Assembly (NCBI GenBank): GCA_013365365.1
Contig: JABVXU010000047.1
Span: 124,001-188,000, forward strand
DNA length: 64,000 nucleotides
Direction of reading: 5' to 3'
DNA from: Cruorifilaria tuberocauda
Taxonomy: Eukaryota; Nematoda; Chromadorea; Rhabditida; Onchocercidae
Shown piece by piece: positions 49,801-62,278 of the stretch. The notes under the pieces are model-generated. The model was not told the DNA's origin. It ran no database searches and saw only the letters and a program-made list of their open reading frames with translations. Each line of letters begins with the position of its first letter. Positions within the stretch are counted from its first letter, which is position 1. The translations under genes were made by a program, and so were the position numbers.

Positions 49801-52800
49801 AAACGGTTGATTAGGTGGAAAAGTGCAAGCTGGCAGTTCTTATTTCTTTCTTCCACTGATAATAAATCTTCATTGGAAAAATCTCCTTACACCATCTGGT
49901 AGAACTGTAAAATGGCACTCTTTGAGTAACATCACACTCCGTTGCAATTCCACAGTTAAGATTAATTCTTGATTCAAGCGACCTCCATAACAGTTAATCA
50001 CATAAATTGAATTTATTTCTAATTAATCTTCGTTCACTCAATTCAATTGAAATTTCAATTATGGCACAGAGACTTTTCATATATTTTATGATAATATTAA
50101 CAGCGCGAAATACGTTTCCAACTATAGCGATAACAATGGCTTTCTCTAATTCACTTTAAAAGATTGAGCACAAGCCGCTATTTATAAAGAAGTATTTGCC
50201 AAATCATATTTAAGTAAAGCAGATACAACTAAAATGATCACTTTTTTTCGCTCGATTGAATAACGCAGATCATTGAAAATTATCATAAAAGATATGAAAG
50301 TATGGAAAGTGAGATATAGTAGTGATTTCCAGGTTAATCCCTACTTGAATTATATCTTTCCATCCCTTGGTTCAACATTTCCAGTATCTTCACTCATTTT
50401 AATGATACTACGAGAATGTACTCTTTCTTTTCTTTCTCTTTATCTGGAAAATTCCTCAATAGACAATTAATCGCAACATGGAATTCAAATATTATGGACC
50501 TTATAGTCACTTATTTAAAATTTTATAAACTTTGGAAGAGCAAAAATTTAATATTATTGACGATGCAAAATTTTCGCTCAAATTCTGTGGATCACGCACT
50601 GCATTCATTAATGAATGTGATGCATTTCGAGCTTTCTATTACGGGTCATATAGTTTAACCCCTCACAACGTGTTTCTTCAGGCAATAACAGGCGATTATT
50701 GAATATTTGGTGCTTAGAAAAGATCAATTTGCATAAATGTAACCATCTCAATGGGAATATATCCCATAAAAAGTGTAGAACAATAAAATTGTGCATTGTG
50801 ACCTTTCAAATAGTTGAACCGGCAGCCTTTTAACCAGCTGCTTTCACATACTAATTGATAGCAGCTATTCATCACGATCCTATCATACAAACAGAAATCT
50901 AGGACTGACTGCAAAAAAAGGACAAACAGAAAGCGAAATTTTCAAATGCATTACTAACTTCAATCCAAATCTGCATTTTTCCAACTGATGGCTGAATTCC
51001 AAGTGAAAGAATTCCATTTATAAAAGGTGAGAAAAATTGGCTAGCACAGCAGCTTAGTTACTCTGCTTTTTCATCACACTCGTAGGTTTTTCAAGTTTCA
51101 ATGTCCATCGCAGTAGCAAATAGTTACTTTGAAAAATGATTAAATGAATTACTTTGAAGTGACAGCCCCTGCACTTCGGAAAACTTTTGAGAGATTCGTT
51201 CTATCTCCTTCAATTTCAGAAATATATCTTTAGTTTTAATATACAAATGCATCATTTGAATTCCCTTATAATTGTTCATTCCTTCTATGGCTTTTATTTT
51301 TCAAACTTTTTAATATCGACTTCATTACATCCAGCATAATAGCAATAGATGCGAAAGATCACCGAATCGTTAAGCAATAATTGATATCACTATTGGACTT
51401 TAATTAAGATATTAGATCAACTTCTGATGCAATCCACATATTTTCTCCATCTTTCTTGAAAGCCAGAAAGGAATTTAAAGGGAATTGAAATCAAATCACG
51501 TCACGAAAAATACAACCAGTATTCTCAGTAATCCGAATCAAATTACTTTCAAGGGGAAAAAAGGCTTAAGTAAAGATGAAGGGAAGTCACTGTAGAGTCA
51601 CTAGTCATTCCTTTCTAGAGCTCTCCCATCCCTCTGCTTGGCCTTCAACAATTAGATGAATGATAATCGGTTCATTGGACATTTTTCTCTACAATATAAC
51701 CCATTCACTTCCCATGAATTTATACCGAACAACCATTTTTGATCCCATCTCTTAATTTGTTTATTTTAATCTCTATCGATGAATAGCCTCTTATCATGCA
51801 TATACCGACTCAGAAAAGTCAAAGTTTAATAATATCACTCATAGCTTATTTCACTGATTTACTGCATTCGCTCGATGAAAAATCCGATTATCGCCGAATT
51901 CCAGCCATTGACCTCAGCAAAAGTTTAAATTAGTCTGGATATCTAAGCTGATCAATTTCGACATATCCAAATCAATGATTTATATATTTTTTTTGTCGAC
52001 TACGTAATGTGCCGCATTAGCATATCGTAACTATTGCAGTAAGTCAGTTAAAAAAATAGATCATAAACAAAAACAATGTTGATTAATGAAGCTATTAAAA
52101 AAAAAGGACTATTATAAAAGCATAAGAATGAGATCTGCTGCAAGACTAAGATGAATGTGAACAGAAATTTAAAAGTAATGAATAAATCTCGATGAATCAC
52201 TTAATATTTGTGTCCCTGCGAAGGGGCCTCACCAATTGAATTTTTACTTAATCTAATATTCCATTTCATGCAGAATCGTCTTAATTTCGATCAAATTTTT
52301 TTAATTTTTTCTAAACCAGATTCCTCTTTCATTCTAACCTGTTTAATGCTGCTGAGAATTGTTCAAGCTGATGTGCACATATGCATTTCATTCAGATATT
52401 TTCCCCTTTTCCCTCTTGTAATTAGTACGACTAGCAATCAGAAAGACAGGTTAAGGTGCAAACCTTTGTCTAATTTTGACCTTTCATTGACATTCCAGAT
52501 GCTCCTAAATCCTTATTACTTTTTTCCAGACTAATCTGGGATTTATGAAGAGTAACAAACTATAATTAAAGCAAGTTGAAAGGATATTTCGGCTATTTAA
52601 TATTAGTAAAAACGTCCCTACAATATATGACATTACAATATATGATAAATTAATCATATTTTAGGGCAACTTATGAATTCGCAATTAGAAAAAATAAAAG
52701 CAACTGAACCAATAGTACCAGTATTATCTTTACATCAGGAATTAATATAACATTGATGTTATTTTCAGCTACCGGAAGATATGCATAATTAGGCGATAGA

Positions 52801-55800
52801 TGAAGAAAAGTTTTATAAAGTAAACGAAATTATTTATATACAGACCATATCTAAATAGAAAAGGGGAGAAAGAACGTTTAAAGATGATTAGACCGGATGA
52901 CCTTCATCAAATAAAGTAATAACCATCAATGAAGCAAATAAGACGCCAACATTCGTTATACAACATCCTTCTCATTCACTCATTCATCTATAACCATCAT
53001 CCTTTCTGATAAAACGATTTTCATGTCGTGTTTGTGAACCTCGACTGGTGACGAGGAACAAAAAAGATTAAAGAGGTGGTAGGTAGCGCGTTTCCACAGC
53101 TATAGGTAAATGATATATGATAATTGGGCCATGATGATCGATGCTAAATGTGACTTCGCATACAAAATGCTACCATTTTAAAGTTACGCTTCGTTTCATT
53201 TCATTTCATCCTTTTGTGCACAAAGAATAAATACTGTCCTCAAAACAGAACATAACAACAATCGAGCATTATATGATATATATATGTTTAACAACAACCT
53301 ATTAAATGAGCAGAAACTAATGACATTAAGCATTTCATGCTTCCTTGATTTTACTACTTCCGTTCCCAATCGAACAATTCTTTTCAGTCTTCAAACTCTC
53401 TTAAATAAACCCTCTTCTTTCCTCTCTTTTCTTCCTCTCACTTCCCATCAGAAAAGCTCTCTTAATCGATATCCAAATGACTTTTTTTTTACCCCACATA
53501 AATTTCTTAAATTAACAGTTAGTTAAAATGAACAGCTGAAAAAGCCTTACCAGGAAATAATTGTTACAGTGCTCGAAAATGTTCGACTCATATCTAAATA
53601 ACAAAAAGAATCAAACTATTTCTGATGCAATCAACATATCATTTAGAAGTCACTAATTATTTTATGTAATTTTACAATTATTGGAATGCAAACGATCAGC
53701 AAAGCCGTAAGAATCAGAGAAATGTAAAAGAAATGAAAGCTTTAGATGGGATTTGATTAACAACTGAGCATTTTAATAGGAAGGAATGAGAAGAAGAATG
53801 AATAAGCATTATTTAAGCGTTTTCGTGAATATATTATTGGAAGAATCTTTCAGTTGTTTTTTTTTTACCAAGAAAATTTCTTGTTTTTACAGTAACTTAG
53901 ATAAAAAAGGTAAAAATTCAATTAGCTTTTACATCAAATATTTTCATTTTCAACATATCAACATTGTTCCGATTATTTTTTCTTTCATTTGGCATTTTCC
54001 ACTTCAGAATTGAATGCTTCCATGAAAGAAAAGATCTCACAAATTTCATAATACAAAAAACTAATCTAAACCTTTCTTAAATTAATCATATAAATGTATC
54101 GTTGCAATACATAGAAGAGAGTAATTCTTCGTTACAACTATTTCTTTCTTTCATGCGATAAATGTATACGGAACCTCGTGCCTTGTATCAAAGAAAAGTT
54201 GCCTCAAAGAAATAAAACATGAGGAAAACAAACATCTGGCTGATGACCCTTTTAAGCTGAGGAACAAAGAAGTCCGAAGTATAAAAATACTAAAAGATGA
54301 CCGATGTGGTGTAAACAAAGAAGGTCAATAACAACTTAATTGGAGAGTCAGATAAAGTTAAGTAAGTAAATAAGCAACAGAGTAACAAGGATACTAACTA
54401 ACCCTTCCGAGTTTATCCCTGCGGATACCGTAAAATCTCTTATTTACCTTTTAATCATTCCATCTTTAAATCTGGACAAAAAGAGATGATACCATGCAGC
54501 AGCAAATTCTGCTGAAAAATAACATTTCTAACATTTCATCTCGACGCAAGTCCAATAGTGATATCAATTATTGCTTAACGATTCGGTGATCTTTCGCATC
54601 TATTGCTATTATGCTGGATGTAATGAAGTCGATATTAAAAAGTTTGAAAAATAAAAGCCATAGAAGGAATGAACAATTATAAGGGAATTCAAATGATGCA
54701 TTTGTATATTAAAACTAAAGATATATTTCTGAAATTGAAGGAGATAGAACGAATCTCTCAAAAGTTTTCCGAAGTGCAGGGGCTGTCACTTCAAAGTAAT
54801 TCATTTAATCATTTTTCAAAGTAACTATTTGCTACTGCGATGGACATTGAAACTTGAAAAACCTACGAGTGTGATGAAAAAGCAGAGTAACTAAGTTGCT
54901 GTGCTAGCCAATTTTTCTCACCTTTTATAAATGGAATTCTTTCACTTGGAATTCAGCCATCAGTTGGAAAAGGCGGTGGAAATGGAAGTGGCAGAAGAAA
55001 TGATTCATTTGAATTTCATGCGAGGATTTCGGCTCGAAACATTTTTCCAATGTATGATAGCTCTTAATTTTTTCTTACAAGCAACAAGTTTCGAATTTCA
55101 GAAATTATATTTTCATGCAAATTGGATTGAAGTTCTTTCGACGAATTGAAAAACTTCAATGTCTCCAACTCCAATAATAAATGAATGCCATGGAAAAAAG
55201 TAAAAGACAATTGCTGGATTTAACATTTTTGAACCGGAAATAACCTCGAAACCAAAGGATGAAATATTCGTTAATAAATGACATTTCTCGTAATTCGATA
55301 TGATTGGTCCAAACGATTGGTTTTTTCTAACAATAAAAGTAATACTGCCTGTATTGAAATCTGATTTTGATTAAATAAAATCGTTATGATGCTCAAATTT
55401 TGTATGCTTTGTCTACTCGTCCTTCAAAAATTTCTTCGAAATATAATCCTAACTAACTGTTTGTTTTACTAGTTGAAATAAGAAATGCCCCAAACAGACA
55501 GAAATAAAAACTTTATCGCTTAATTCGTTGCATATTGCAATTTTTTAGAAGAAAATCGAGAGAAAAAGGTACTAAACAAACTCCGCGAAATAGGTAAATA
55601 TGAGGAGTTTGAACGCGTAAGTTAAACGTTATCATTCCGTATCAAACGAAGCCGATTTTAACCTTGGCACAAATATTTGTTAAGGTTAAAGAGTAAGCTC
55701 CTGCCTATGTCATACATACAAGGACGGGATATGATTTATGTCCTGCCTGATGAATTTGACTGCTTAATTCACCTCGACCTTATTGACTCCAATCACACCG

Positions 55801-57851
55801 CAAATAAGAACACTTTCATCCTTCCAGCACTGAATTCAGTTTGAGATTTTAGCATAATTCAACATTTTTTAATGCAAACTAAAAAGTTCGAGAGAATCCG
55901 ATAAAATATCTTTATGAATATAGCGATCTTCGTCTCTAAGCTTTTTTCTTTCAATTGGGATTCCACAATGAATCTCAATTAAGATGAAAAATAATTAGTT
56001 TCTGATCACCCTTTAAAGATAAAACAGCAACAGCAGCTAGTAATGAACTGCGACAAATGTTCTGCACATAATTTACATTCACGATTTGAGTTTTCCTTCC
56101 GTATTTTAAAAGTTATGCAGTATACAATTATTAATTACTTCATTTTTTCCTCCTTCTTTACTTCCTTAATTTTCAATGAATTAAGAGGATTTTCGTTACT
56201 AGGCAAATAAACTAGAATCATACTATTGTCCCTCTTTTAGGAATAATCATAAAAAACTGCAGATACAAAATTAAGTGAGATAGAAATTTTAGAGTAAGTA
56301 AATTTTAATATTTTAAGTTGGCATCTGTTTTTTATTCTTTTTGCTTGAATAACAACGACAGTTCCATCTACGCTTACTAATATCCCAACAGCGGAAGTAA
56401 TACATGATCACTGTACCGAATAATTTCAACAGAGAAATATTTCAGCTAAAATGAAATGAAGAATTTCAAAAAATGTAATTTATACTTTTACACTTATCCA
56501 TGAAAAAGCAATTTCATTGAGGAAATGAAATGACTTATTTATTTGTTTTAAAATGATTGAACAACGCCTTTCAATCTTCTCATTCTTTCTCTCTTTATCA
56601 AAGAGAACCAAATACTAACGAGCTTTTTAGCACCACTAACAAAGCTGCCCGCACCGACTCCCATTATTTCATGCTCCCAACTCCAGTAAGCTGCAAACAT
56701 ACACACATACATACACAATAATCCAATAATACCTCCATTATAGTACTCATACTTTGTATTTTACGCTTACCACTTCACTTCACTATAATTTAATTTAAAT
56801 GAAACCCTTCATGCCACATTGCAAACTATCAATCACTGCCTAATTTTGATTTACATATACACTTAAAATATTTATAGCTTTCAATAGCTCATTTTAGCAA
56901 AACTAATAAATTATCCACATGATCAAAAAACATTGTTTAGATAAAATAACTTTTATAAAAGTTTTTGCAAAGTATTCAAATCCCTCAAATGCGTAACGGT
57001 ATTCGTAAATGTACATAGCATTAATAGAATCATAAAATACTTAATAAGAAATGTTTCACTCACTGTGAACATTACAGTTCAAATGTTCCGTTCGGAGTTT
57101 CTAACATTGAAGGAAATTTATTGCACTGTCTAAGCGATTAAAAAACACAATTCCCCAAGGAAGTGCCATTAGAAAATTCCTTATGATTAAATTTTTTCTT
57201 AAATGAATTTCTATGTGAAGCCTGTATTCTTTGCCCTTAATTATCTCGTATTAGTTTGCTAGCTGTGGGAACTTATTGATCCTTAAAATGCTCACAGTAT
57301 TTGGCCTTTTGTTCACATCCTGCGCTGAATCGATAGGAGAAATAACTTGAAATTTTAAGGAAACATCATAGGCTTATTGATTAAACTGATCAGACGTCTA
57401 AATAACATAAAACTGAATGACAACTGAAATATGGAATTAAAATGAAATTAATGGTCCATCATCACACAGGATATGGAACAATAAATTTCACTTTCCTTCA
57501 AGAAGGGTTCTTCTAAAATCATGGTTGAAATATAAATGAGACTGGAAGTTGGAAATAATATTAGATAAATTTAAAGTAAGAAGAATGCAACCTATGTTAA
57601 TAACAACAATTAGAGAAAAAAAGAATACACAAATGGAACAACAAGTTCAATCAAGTTCAGAGTTTTTTAACTATAAGTTTCTTTTGTACTTGGAGGAGAA
57701 AATTTGGATTTCAAAAAAAAAAGAAAACTAACAATGGATTTGACGAATTCCAGTAAAGATTCGGCAAGCGGCGTGCAATTAAAAACTTCAAGTTACCGAA
57801 GATCATGAATAACTGAGTAATTGTAATGATAACTGATGGTTCTCTCCACAT
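43810..57851 (-). CDS. Ephrin
   Basis: Ephrins are extracellular ligands of Eph receptor tyrosine kinases in cell guidance and epidermal morphogenesis. Four minus-strand exons: 57851-57733, 44603-44450, 44316-44145, 44009-43810, in phase, about 214 residues. Exon 1 has a hydrophobic signal peptide (about residues 7-26) and then LPNLYWNSSNP, the ephrin signature at 30-39. The ectodomain continues with DSMEIVCPTY, MSCELDSRSQAFLICDSP, FRQFSPLPNGFEYRPG and GLCVTANMRLRIDVRP. The four expected cysteines are at about 72, 100, 112 and 166. Two things stand out. Intron 1 spans 44604-57732, about 13.1 kb. The last exon ends in a polar, Lys and Asn-containing tail without a hydrophobic GPI-attachment segment, so either a further exon was missed or the product is secreted. 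Which nematode paralogue it is cannot be told. Confidence 0.88.
49495..49785 (-). other. Compositionally distinct patch with open frames on both strands
   Basis: A 96-codon minus-strand frame overlaps a 70-codon plus-strand frame (49502-49714). The patch is richer in G and C than the intron around it. On the minus strand the final 40 codons often end in C and contain a Pro, Asn and Cys-rich run (SFGCPAAVIDIF). I recognise no family in either direction and see no certain splice partners. It could be a relic of a coding sequence, a conserved regulatory block, or chance. Confidence 0.25.
50977..51400 (+). repeat. Left arm of a 424-bp inverted repeat
   Basis: This segment is the reverse complement of 54548-54971. 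By eye I find one mismatch (G at about 51051 against A in the other arm) and no gap, so the arms have equal length. The boundaries are sharp: TTTTCCAACTG starts the arm and TATTGGACTT ends it. It lies in ephrin intron 1. Confidence 0.92.
54548..54971 (-). repeat. Right arm of the 424-bp inverted repeat
   Basis: Reverse complement of 50977-51400. The intervening 3147 bases (51401-54547) contain no recognisable gene. No target-site duplication is evident outside the arms (CTGCAT on the left, GGCGGT on the right), so it does not look like a standard terminal-inverted-repeat transposon. Confidence 0.92.
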
Positions 57852-58874
57852 CACACACAATATATAAGACCGCACTATCGTTTTTTTTTTCAGCGATCTC
57901 TTCACTTCACTTGACTTCCCTGCAGGAAATTAATGAAATCAGAGCATTACTTATTGTTTCTTTAATTTACTAAACGGGAAGTTCTGGCACTAAATTCACT
58001 GATAACAAATAAAATTATCAATTGTACACTAAGCAGAAAGCAGCACTTCCCACCAACAACCGCTTATTTGATTAAGAAATTTGTAACAATATCAGATTCT
58101 CAAGATAATGGTCGCAATTATACAAATCAGAAGAAATATATAGCAAAAAACTACTTATAAATTGAAAGTAAAACACCTTTCACTTTCAACATAATTTACT
58201 CTTAGCGCAAGAAATTAACATGAACTAATTACTAAACATTAAATTGCACTACATCGACTACCGTACCCATGGCAGAATAACTTTGTAATTTTTATAATTC
58301 GAAATATGTACCCAAAATACAATATGCTGCAATATACAAAGGAAAAAGGAATGTGAAGGATTTGAGAGGAGATTTCGGGAGTTTGTGACCTACAGTACTA
58401 TCAAATATTTCATATTCAAAATGTGTGAAGTGAATGAACTAATAATGAATGAAATTCAATGCTGCGAAATTTCTGAACTCAATTAAATAATTATCCAAAT
58501 CAGTACAGTTGTTGACCTTATGATAAAAATAGTGAGGAATGGAATATTCATGGATATGCGGATATTTTACAAAGGAACTTGCTGAAGAAGTGAACTCAAA
58601 TTATACTTTCTGAATTCAATTTATACTTTCTTGCTTTTATCCCAACTAATACTTAACAAAAAACAGCGACGTGCAAATAATGGGCACTTTTATTCTTTAG
58701 TCTGGAACAAATTACGAGTAAAAAGATATAAGTTAATTAAAGAACGAATAGTTTTTTATCTATTGTTAACAATCGCAGCGCAAGCGTAATCGTTTAATGA
58801 GCAATAATAAAACAGGTTGTGCCTGAGACGTTCCAGTGCTTATCATAAGTGGAAATAGAAAAGGGAGAGGACAT

Positions 58875-58884
58875 GTTACGTAAC
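58875..58884. promoter_or_regulatory. Candidate PAR/C-EBP-type bZIP site
   Basis: GTTACGTAAC is a perfect 10-base palindrome identical to the consensus bound by PAR-domain and NFIL3/CES-2-type bZIP factors. It lies about 1 kb upstream of the ephrin start codon. Function is inferred from the motif only; a chance match is possible. Confidence 0.35.
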
Positions 58885-59160
58885 TGGGAGAAGGACGTGA
58901 TGCTTCAACGAGTCAAATGATAAGCAGTAGAGGCATTAAAGATGATCCGGCACCTCTTTAGAGACAGAAACGTTCCATTGCATGAATTAATCGTCACCCT
59001 ATACTTCTCAACTAGAAGAATAGAACTTAAGCTAAGGTATAAGAACTTTTCATCCCATTTCTTACACTTCCCCGCCTCTCCTTCCTTTCACTCCTTCCGG
59101 ACTTTGCTAATATCATTTGTCTAGAGGGTAGCGCAACATGAAGACACGCAGTCATATATG

Positions 59161-59360
59161 TAAATAATATGCACCATAGCAGATTTGGCAGAAGGAGCGA
59201 TTGGGAAGTGATATAGCAGCAGCAGCAGCGACAGGAACAGAAATGGGGCGGTTCGATCCGTCCCTGTAAACACCGCCTTCACTCTCATTATATTATCGGT
59301 ATGGGTGGTGTCGATATTTTTCCCGCCCTCTTGTCACTTCTCTTAAGTTGATAAGCGGAG
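59161..59360. promoter_or_regulatory. G and C-rich patch upstream of ephrin
   Basis: In otherwise AT-rich DNA this 200-base patch contains runs such as GGGGCGGTTCGATCCGTCCC and TTCCCGCCCTC, a five-unit AGC repeat at about 59216-59230, and GGCGGT/ACCGCC complementary ends at about 59247 and 59271. It could be a promoter or untranslated first exon of the ephrin gene, 1.3-1.5 kb upstream of its ATG. No open frame of note crosses it. Confidence 0.3.
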
Positions 59361-61727
59361 GTGTTTTGGGGTTATAGCAGGATATCTGTTATCTGTTATA
59401 CCAAGTATCAACCCTGCATCTTCTATGGATTAACGAAATCAGTGTAGCCCATGGAAATTTGAATTTCAACAAGAGCTACGCTCGCGAAAATTAAATCCGA
59501 ACTGAGGACTAGGTACGTAGGAATGAGGTTGTTCTGGACAAATCCAAATTAAGAGCAAATATCAAAACAAATCGTATACAAAATCTGATTGAAGAAAAAT
59601 CAAAAATATTTTTGTATTCAAAAAAATATTCAAAAAAAATATTTTTGTTCATAAGGAAAAAGAATACGGAAGTCCTAACATAAATACCGAAATTAAACTT
59701 GAAGACGTGAAAAGATGCTTCGGAAAAAATATTTTCTTGTATGAATTTAGTTGTTAAAGATTAGCAAAGTTTAACTGGAAAACTTTATTGCTATCATAAA
59801 TTTCATCCATTTCACCATTGCTTTTAGTTTTTATCACAGACCTTAAGATTTCTTCGAACAAGTGATTTTGTATTTATCATCATTATATTCCCGAATATTG
59901 TCATAGTATTCGTTAGAATGCTGGGTTCTATTGAAAATGATTTCTAAGTTCAGGTGCCAAATATAGTATTTATTGATATAAATAGAATAAGTACTGAAGT
60001 AGTGTTCAAGGTCTGTTTGCACAACTGGAGTAAAATATTGCATTGTGACTCAAGTGGTTTCTTTTTGGTACACATTTGAAAAGAATGCTATCAGATATCA
60101 GCTTCAACAAAGAATCCGATTGCTGAAGCACTCCTCCAGAACCTTTTCACCATATGAGACATAATATATGAATAAAAAAATTTTCTTTCGTATAAATTTT
60201 TAATTCTTTTGCCGTCTTCATAACGAATTCAATCCTCTGCAAGGGTAATATTGACTTCGCTTATCTCTGGGAATCAGCTTATTATCAGTCCTCAAAGGAC
60301 AGGAATTGTTATCAGTCCCATTAATTATGATATCATCTGTCAATTTTAGCTATCTACAGCTGTTTCAAGAAACAGTATCAAAAATTTTATCCCATAAGAA
60401 TAATAAGAAATTTGTTTAGCCAGAATCAGCCAAAAGCAAATTTCATCTTGTTATCTTCGTAGTTTAAAAATTTTAATGTTTTTCACACTAAGATTTAATC
60501 CGATAATTGTGAATAACTTTAGAAAAGATGAATACCATTATTGAAGCAAGATTTGCAATCGCTATTTTCAAAAGGTAGAAGTAATACACGACAGCTGGTA
60601 TGTAATGAAATGAATAGTATTTTAGGCCTTATTGAAATAAATATAAATACTTAGTATGCCTAACTCGTGGCATTTAAACAATTTTTTAATTCAATGGAAA
60701 AAAATTCTCTATGGTTGGACACAACAAAACAATATTGCTGTTTAGCCACATATACCTGTTTTCTGAAACCTTCCATTTTTTTTTTGATAGCGCCAAAGAA
60801 ATCCTGTTCTAGAATTTCAGGAAAACATTATTTTCATAAAAGTTCCAAAAAACTTCCAGAATAGATTACGCTGCACTAAGCAGATTTTACTCAATTATTA
60901 GAATTTTTTCTAAACTTGATTACTGCATAAATCTGAATCAAAATAGCTAATTTGGCATTCTTAATCAAACTAAGTGCAAATTATCTATTAACTTTAAACG
61001 AGTGTAGATGATATCATTTCTTAGAGAATTTCTATCATTTCGATGAAAAAAGTGGGAGAATTTATGAGCCTAGTGCAAAGATTTTCATGATTTATTGTGA
61101 ATAAAAGCATAAAATACTTAATATGTAACACCTGAAATTTAAAATAACCGCCTCATATGCTTCAGTGAAATAGCATACTGTAACTGTATAGAGTAAACTA
61201 ATCAGCAGTGACAGTAAAAATTGCAGAAATAGTTGACTAGCAATAAGCTGTTCAGAATTTTGAATAATTCGAATTTTTGAAATTAAATGAAATATAACAT
61301 AAATCTAGATAAGACATCTGGGAAGATCTGGCGAAATAAATGTCGAAATTGAAGATTTCAGAAGCATTAATAAATGCTTTGATTTTTTCTAATTTTGCAC
61401 ATAATTCATGAAAAATTATTTTTGTCAACTATCAAGATATTTCCTAACAATACCGGATTTATCACATAACATTTCAGAATCATTACTGATAAGCTATTGA
61501 ATACATTTAAATCTATATTATGGCGGGATGCACTAAATTTATTGGTTGTTGACACAGGCGAATGAATCAATCACCTCGATGACCACGTGAAAACAGCCAT
61601 CTCATAAATTGGTAATGTAAGGGCATTCGTACAGAATTTGCTGAAAGTAATTCATCAGTCGCATCATATCTGTATAAAGTTAAATCCCGCCCAGGCGACC
61701 TAATTTGACCTCACTGTTCCCTTGGCA

Positions 61728-61743
61728 ATAAACAACTGTTTAT
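61728..61743. promoter_or_regulatory. Inverted pair of forkhead-like sites
   Basis: ATAAACA-AC-TGTTTAT is a perfect inverted repeat of two forkhead core motifs separated by two bases. It is preceded by an NFI-like TTGGCAA half-site. It lies between the globin relic and the ephrin gene. Regulatory function is a guess from the motif. Confidence 0.3.
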
Positions 61744-62278
61744 CTAAGATCAGGATCTACAATGATAATAAATGATGAAAAATAATTTCATCACATAAAT
61801 ATGGATGTATTTGGGAAAACTGATTCATTTTCTCCCGAAAGATAGCTTTCATGACATTTTATTACTGTTACTTTAATCGGGTATTACAGACCTGAGCTTT
61901 CGGTTATTAGTTTTGGAATCGGCGGTATCACGGATAATAATTTCATTTTGGGTGATGCTTGAATACTTAACGTCGATCGATTTGCTGTATCTGCTAAGTA
62001 TCCTCGCTGAAAATCGTTCCTCTCTATTTTTATGATGAAAAGTAATAATCTTATCCTTTTATCTATAAATTCAGCAGATTATGGGTGGTAATCTCGATAC
62101 ATTATATTCAGTAAGGTACTCAAAATTATCACAGTGGTGATTTCTATGCTGATAATATTCAATGAAACTTCATAATTTCGTTGTTATATTAAAGTGAAGA
62201 AAAAGAATTTGAAATAAGAAAAATCAAAATATTTAATGTCCAATTTCCTAAATAACTTCTTCATTAACTTGCAATAAC

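Larger units (their letters stand above)
44604..57732. other. 13.1-kb first intron of the ephrin gene
   Basis: This AT-rich intron holds no exon I can support. It contains a near-perfect 424-bp inverted repeat (arms 50977-51400 and 54548-54971), a patch with open frames on both strands around 49495-49785, and a palindromic AT-rich tract near 46535-46585. No transposase, reverse transcriptase or tRNA was seen. The 72-codon ORF 54931-55149 starts within one repeat arm and is probably chance. Confidence 0.6.
57852..62278. other. Ephrin upstream region
   Basis: About 4.4 kb between the ephrin start (minus strand) and the globin relic. No coding structure is seen. It contains a GTTACGTAAC palindrome (58875-58884), a G and C-rich patch (about 59161-59360) with an AGC microsatellite, and a paired forkhead-like site (61728-61743). 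These make it a plausible regulatory region for the ephrin gene. Confidence 0.45.

Noticed and set aside
52208..52534. 108-codon ORF in the repeat spacer
   Set aside because: Phe, Leu and Ser-rich frame typical of T-rich noncoding DNA; no motif.
50977..54971. DNA transposon with long terminal inverted repeats
   Set aside because: No transposase-like frame in the spacer and no target-site duplication at the arm ends.
54931..55149. 72-codon ORF spanning the end of the right repeat arm
   Set aside because: Its first codons lie in the duplicated arm and the rest matches nothing; no acceptor or partner exon.
59250..59259. tRNA-like B box (GGTTCGATCC)
   Set aside because: No A box, acceptor stem or cloverleaf can be folded around it at the right spacing.
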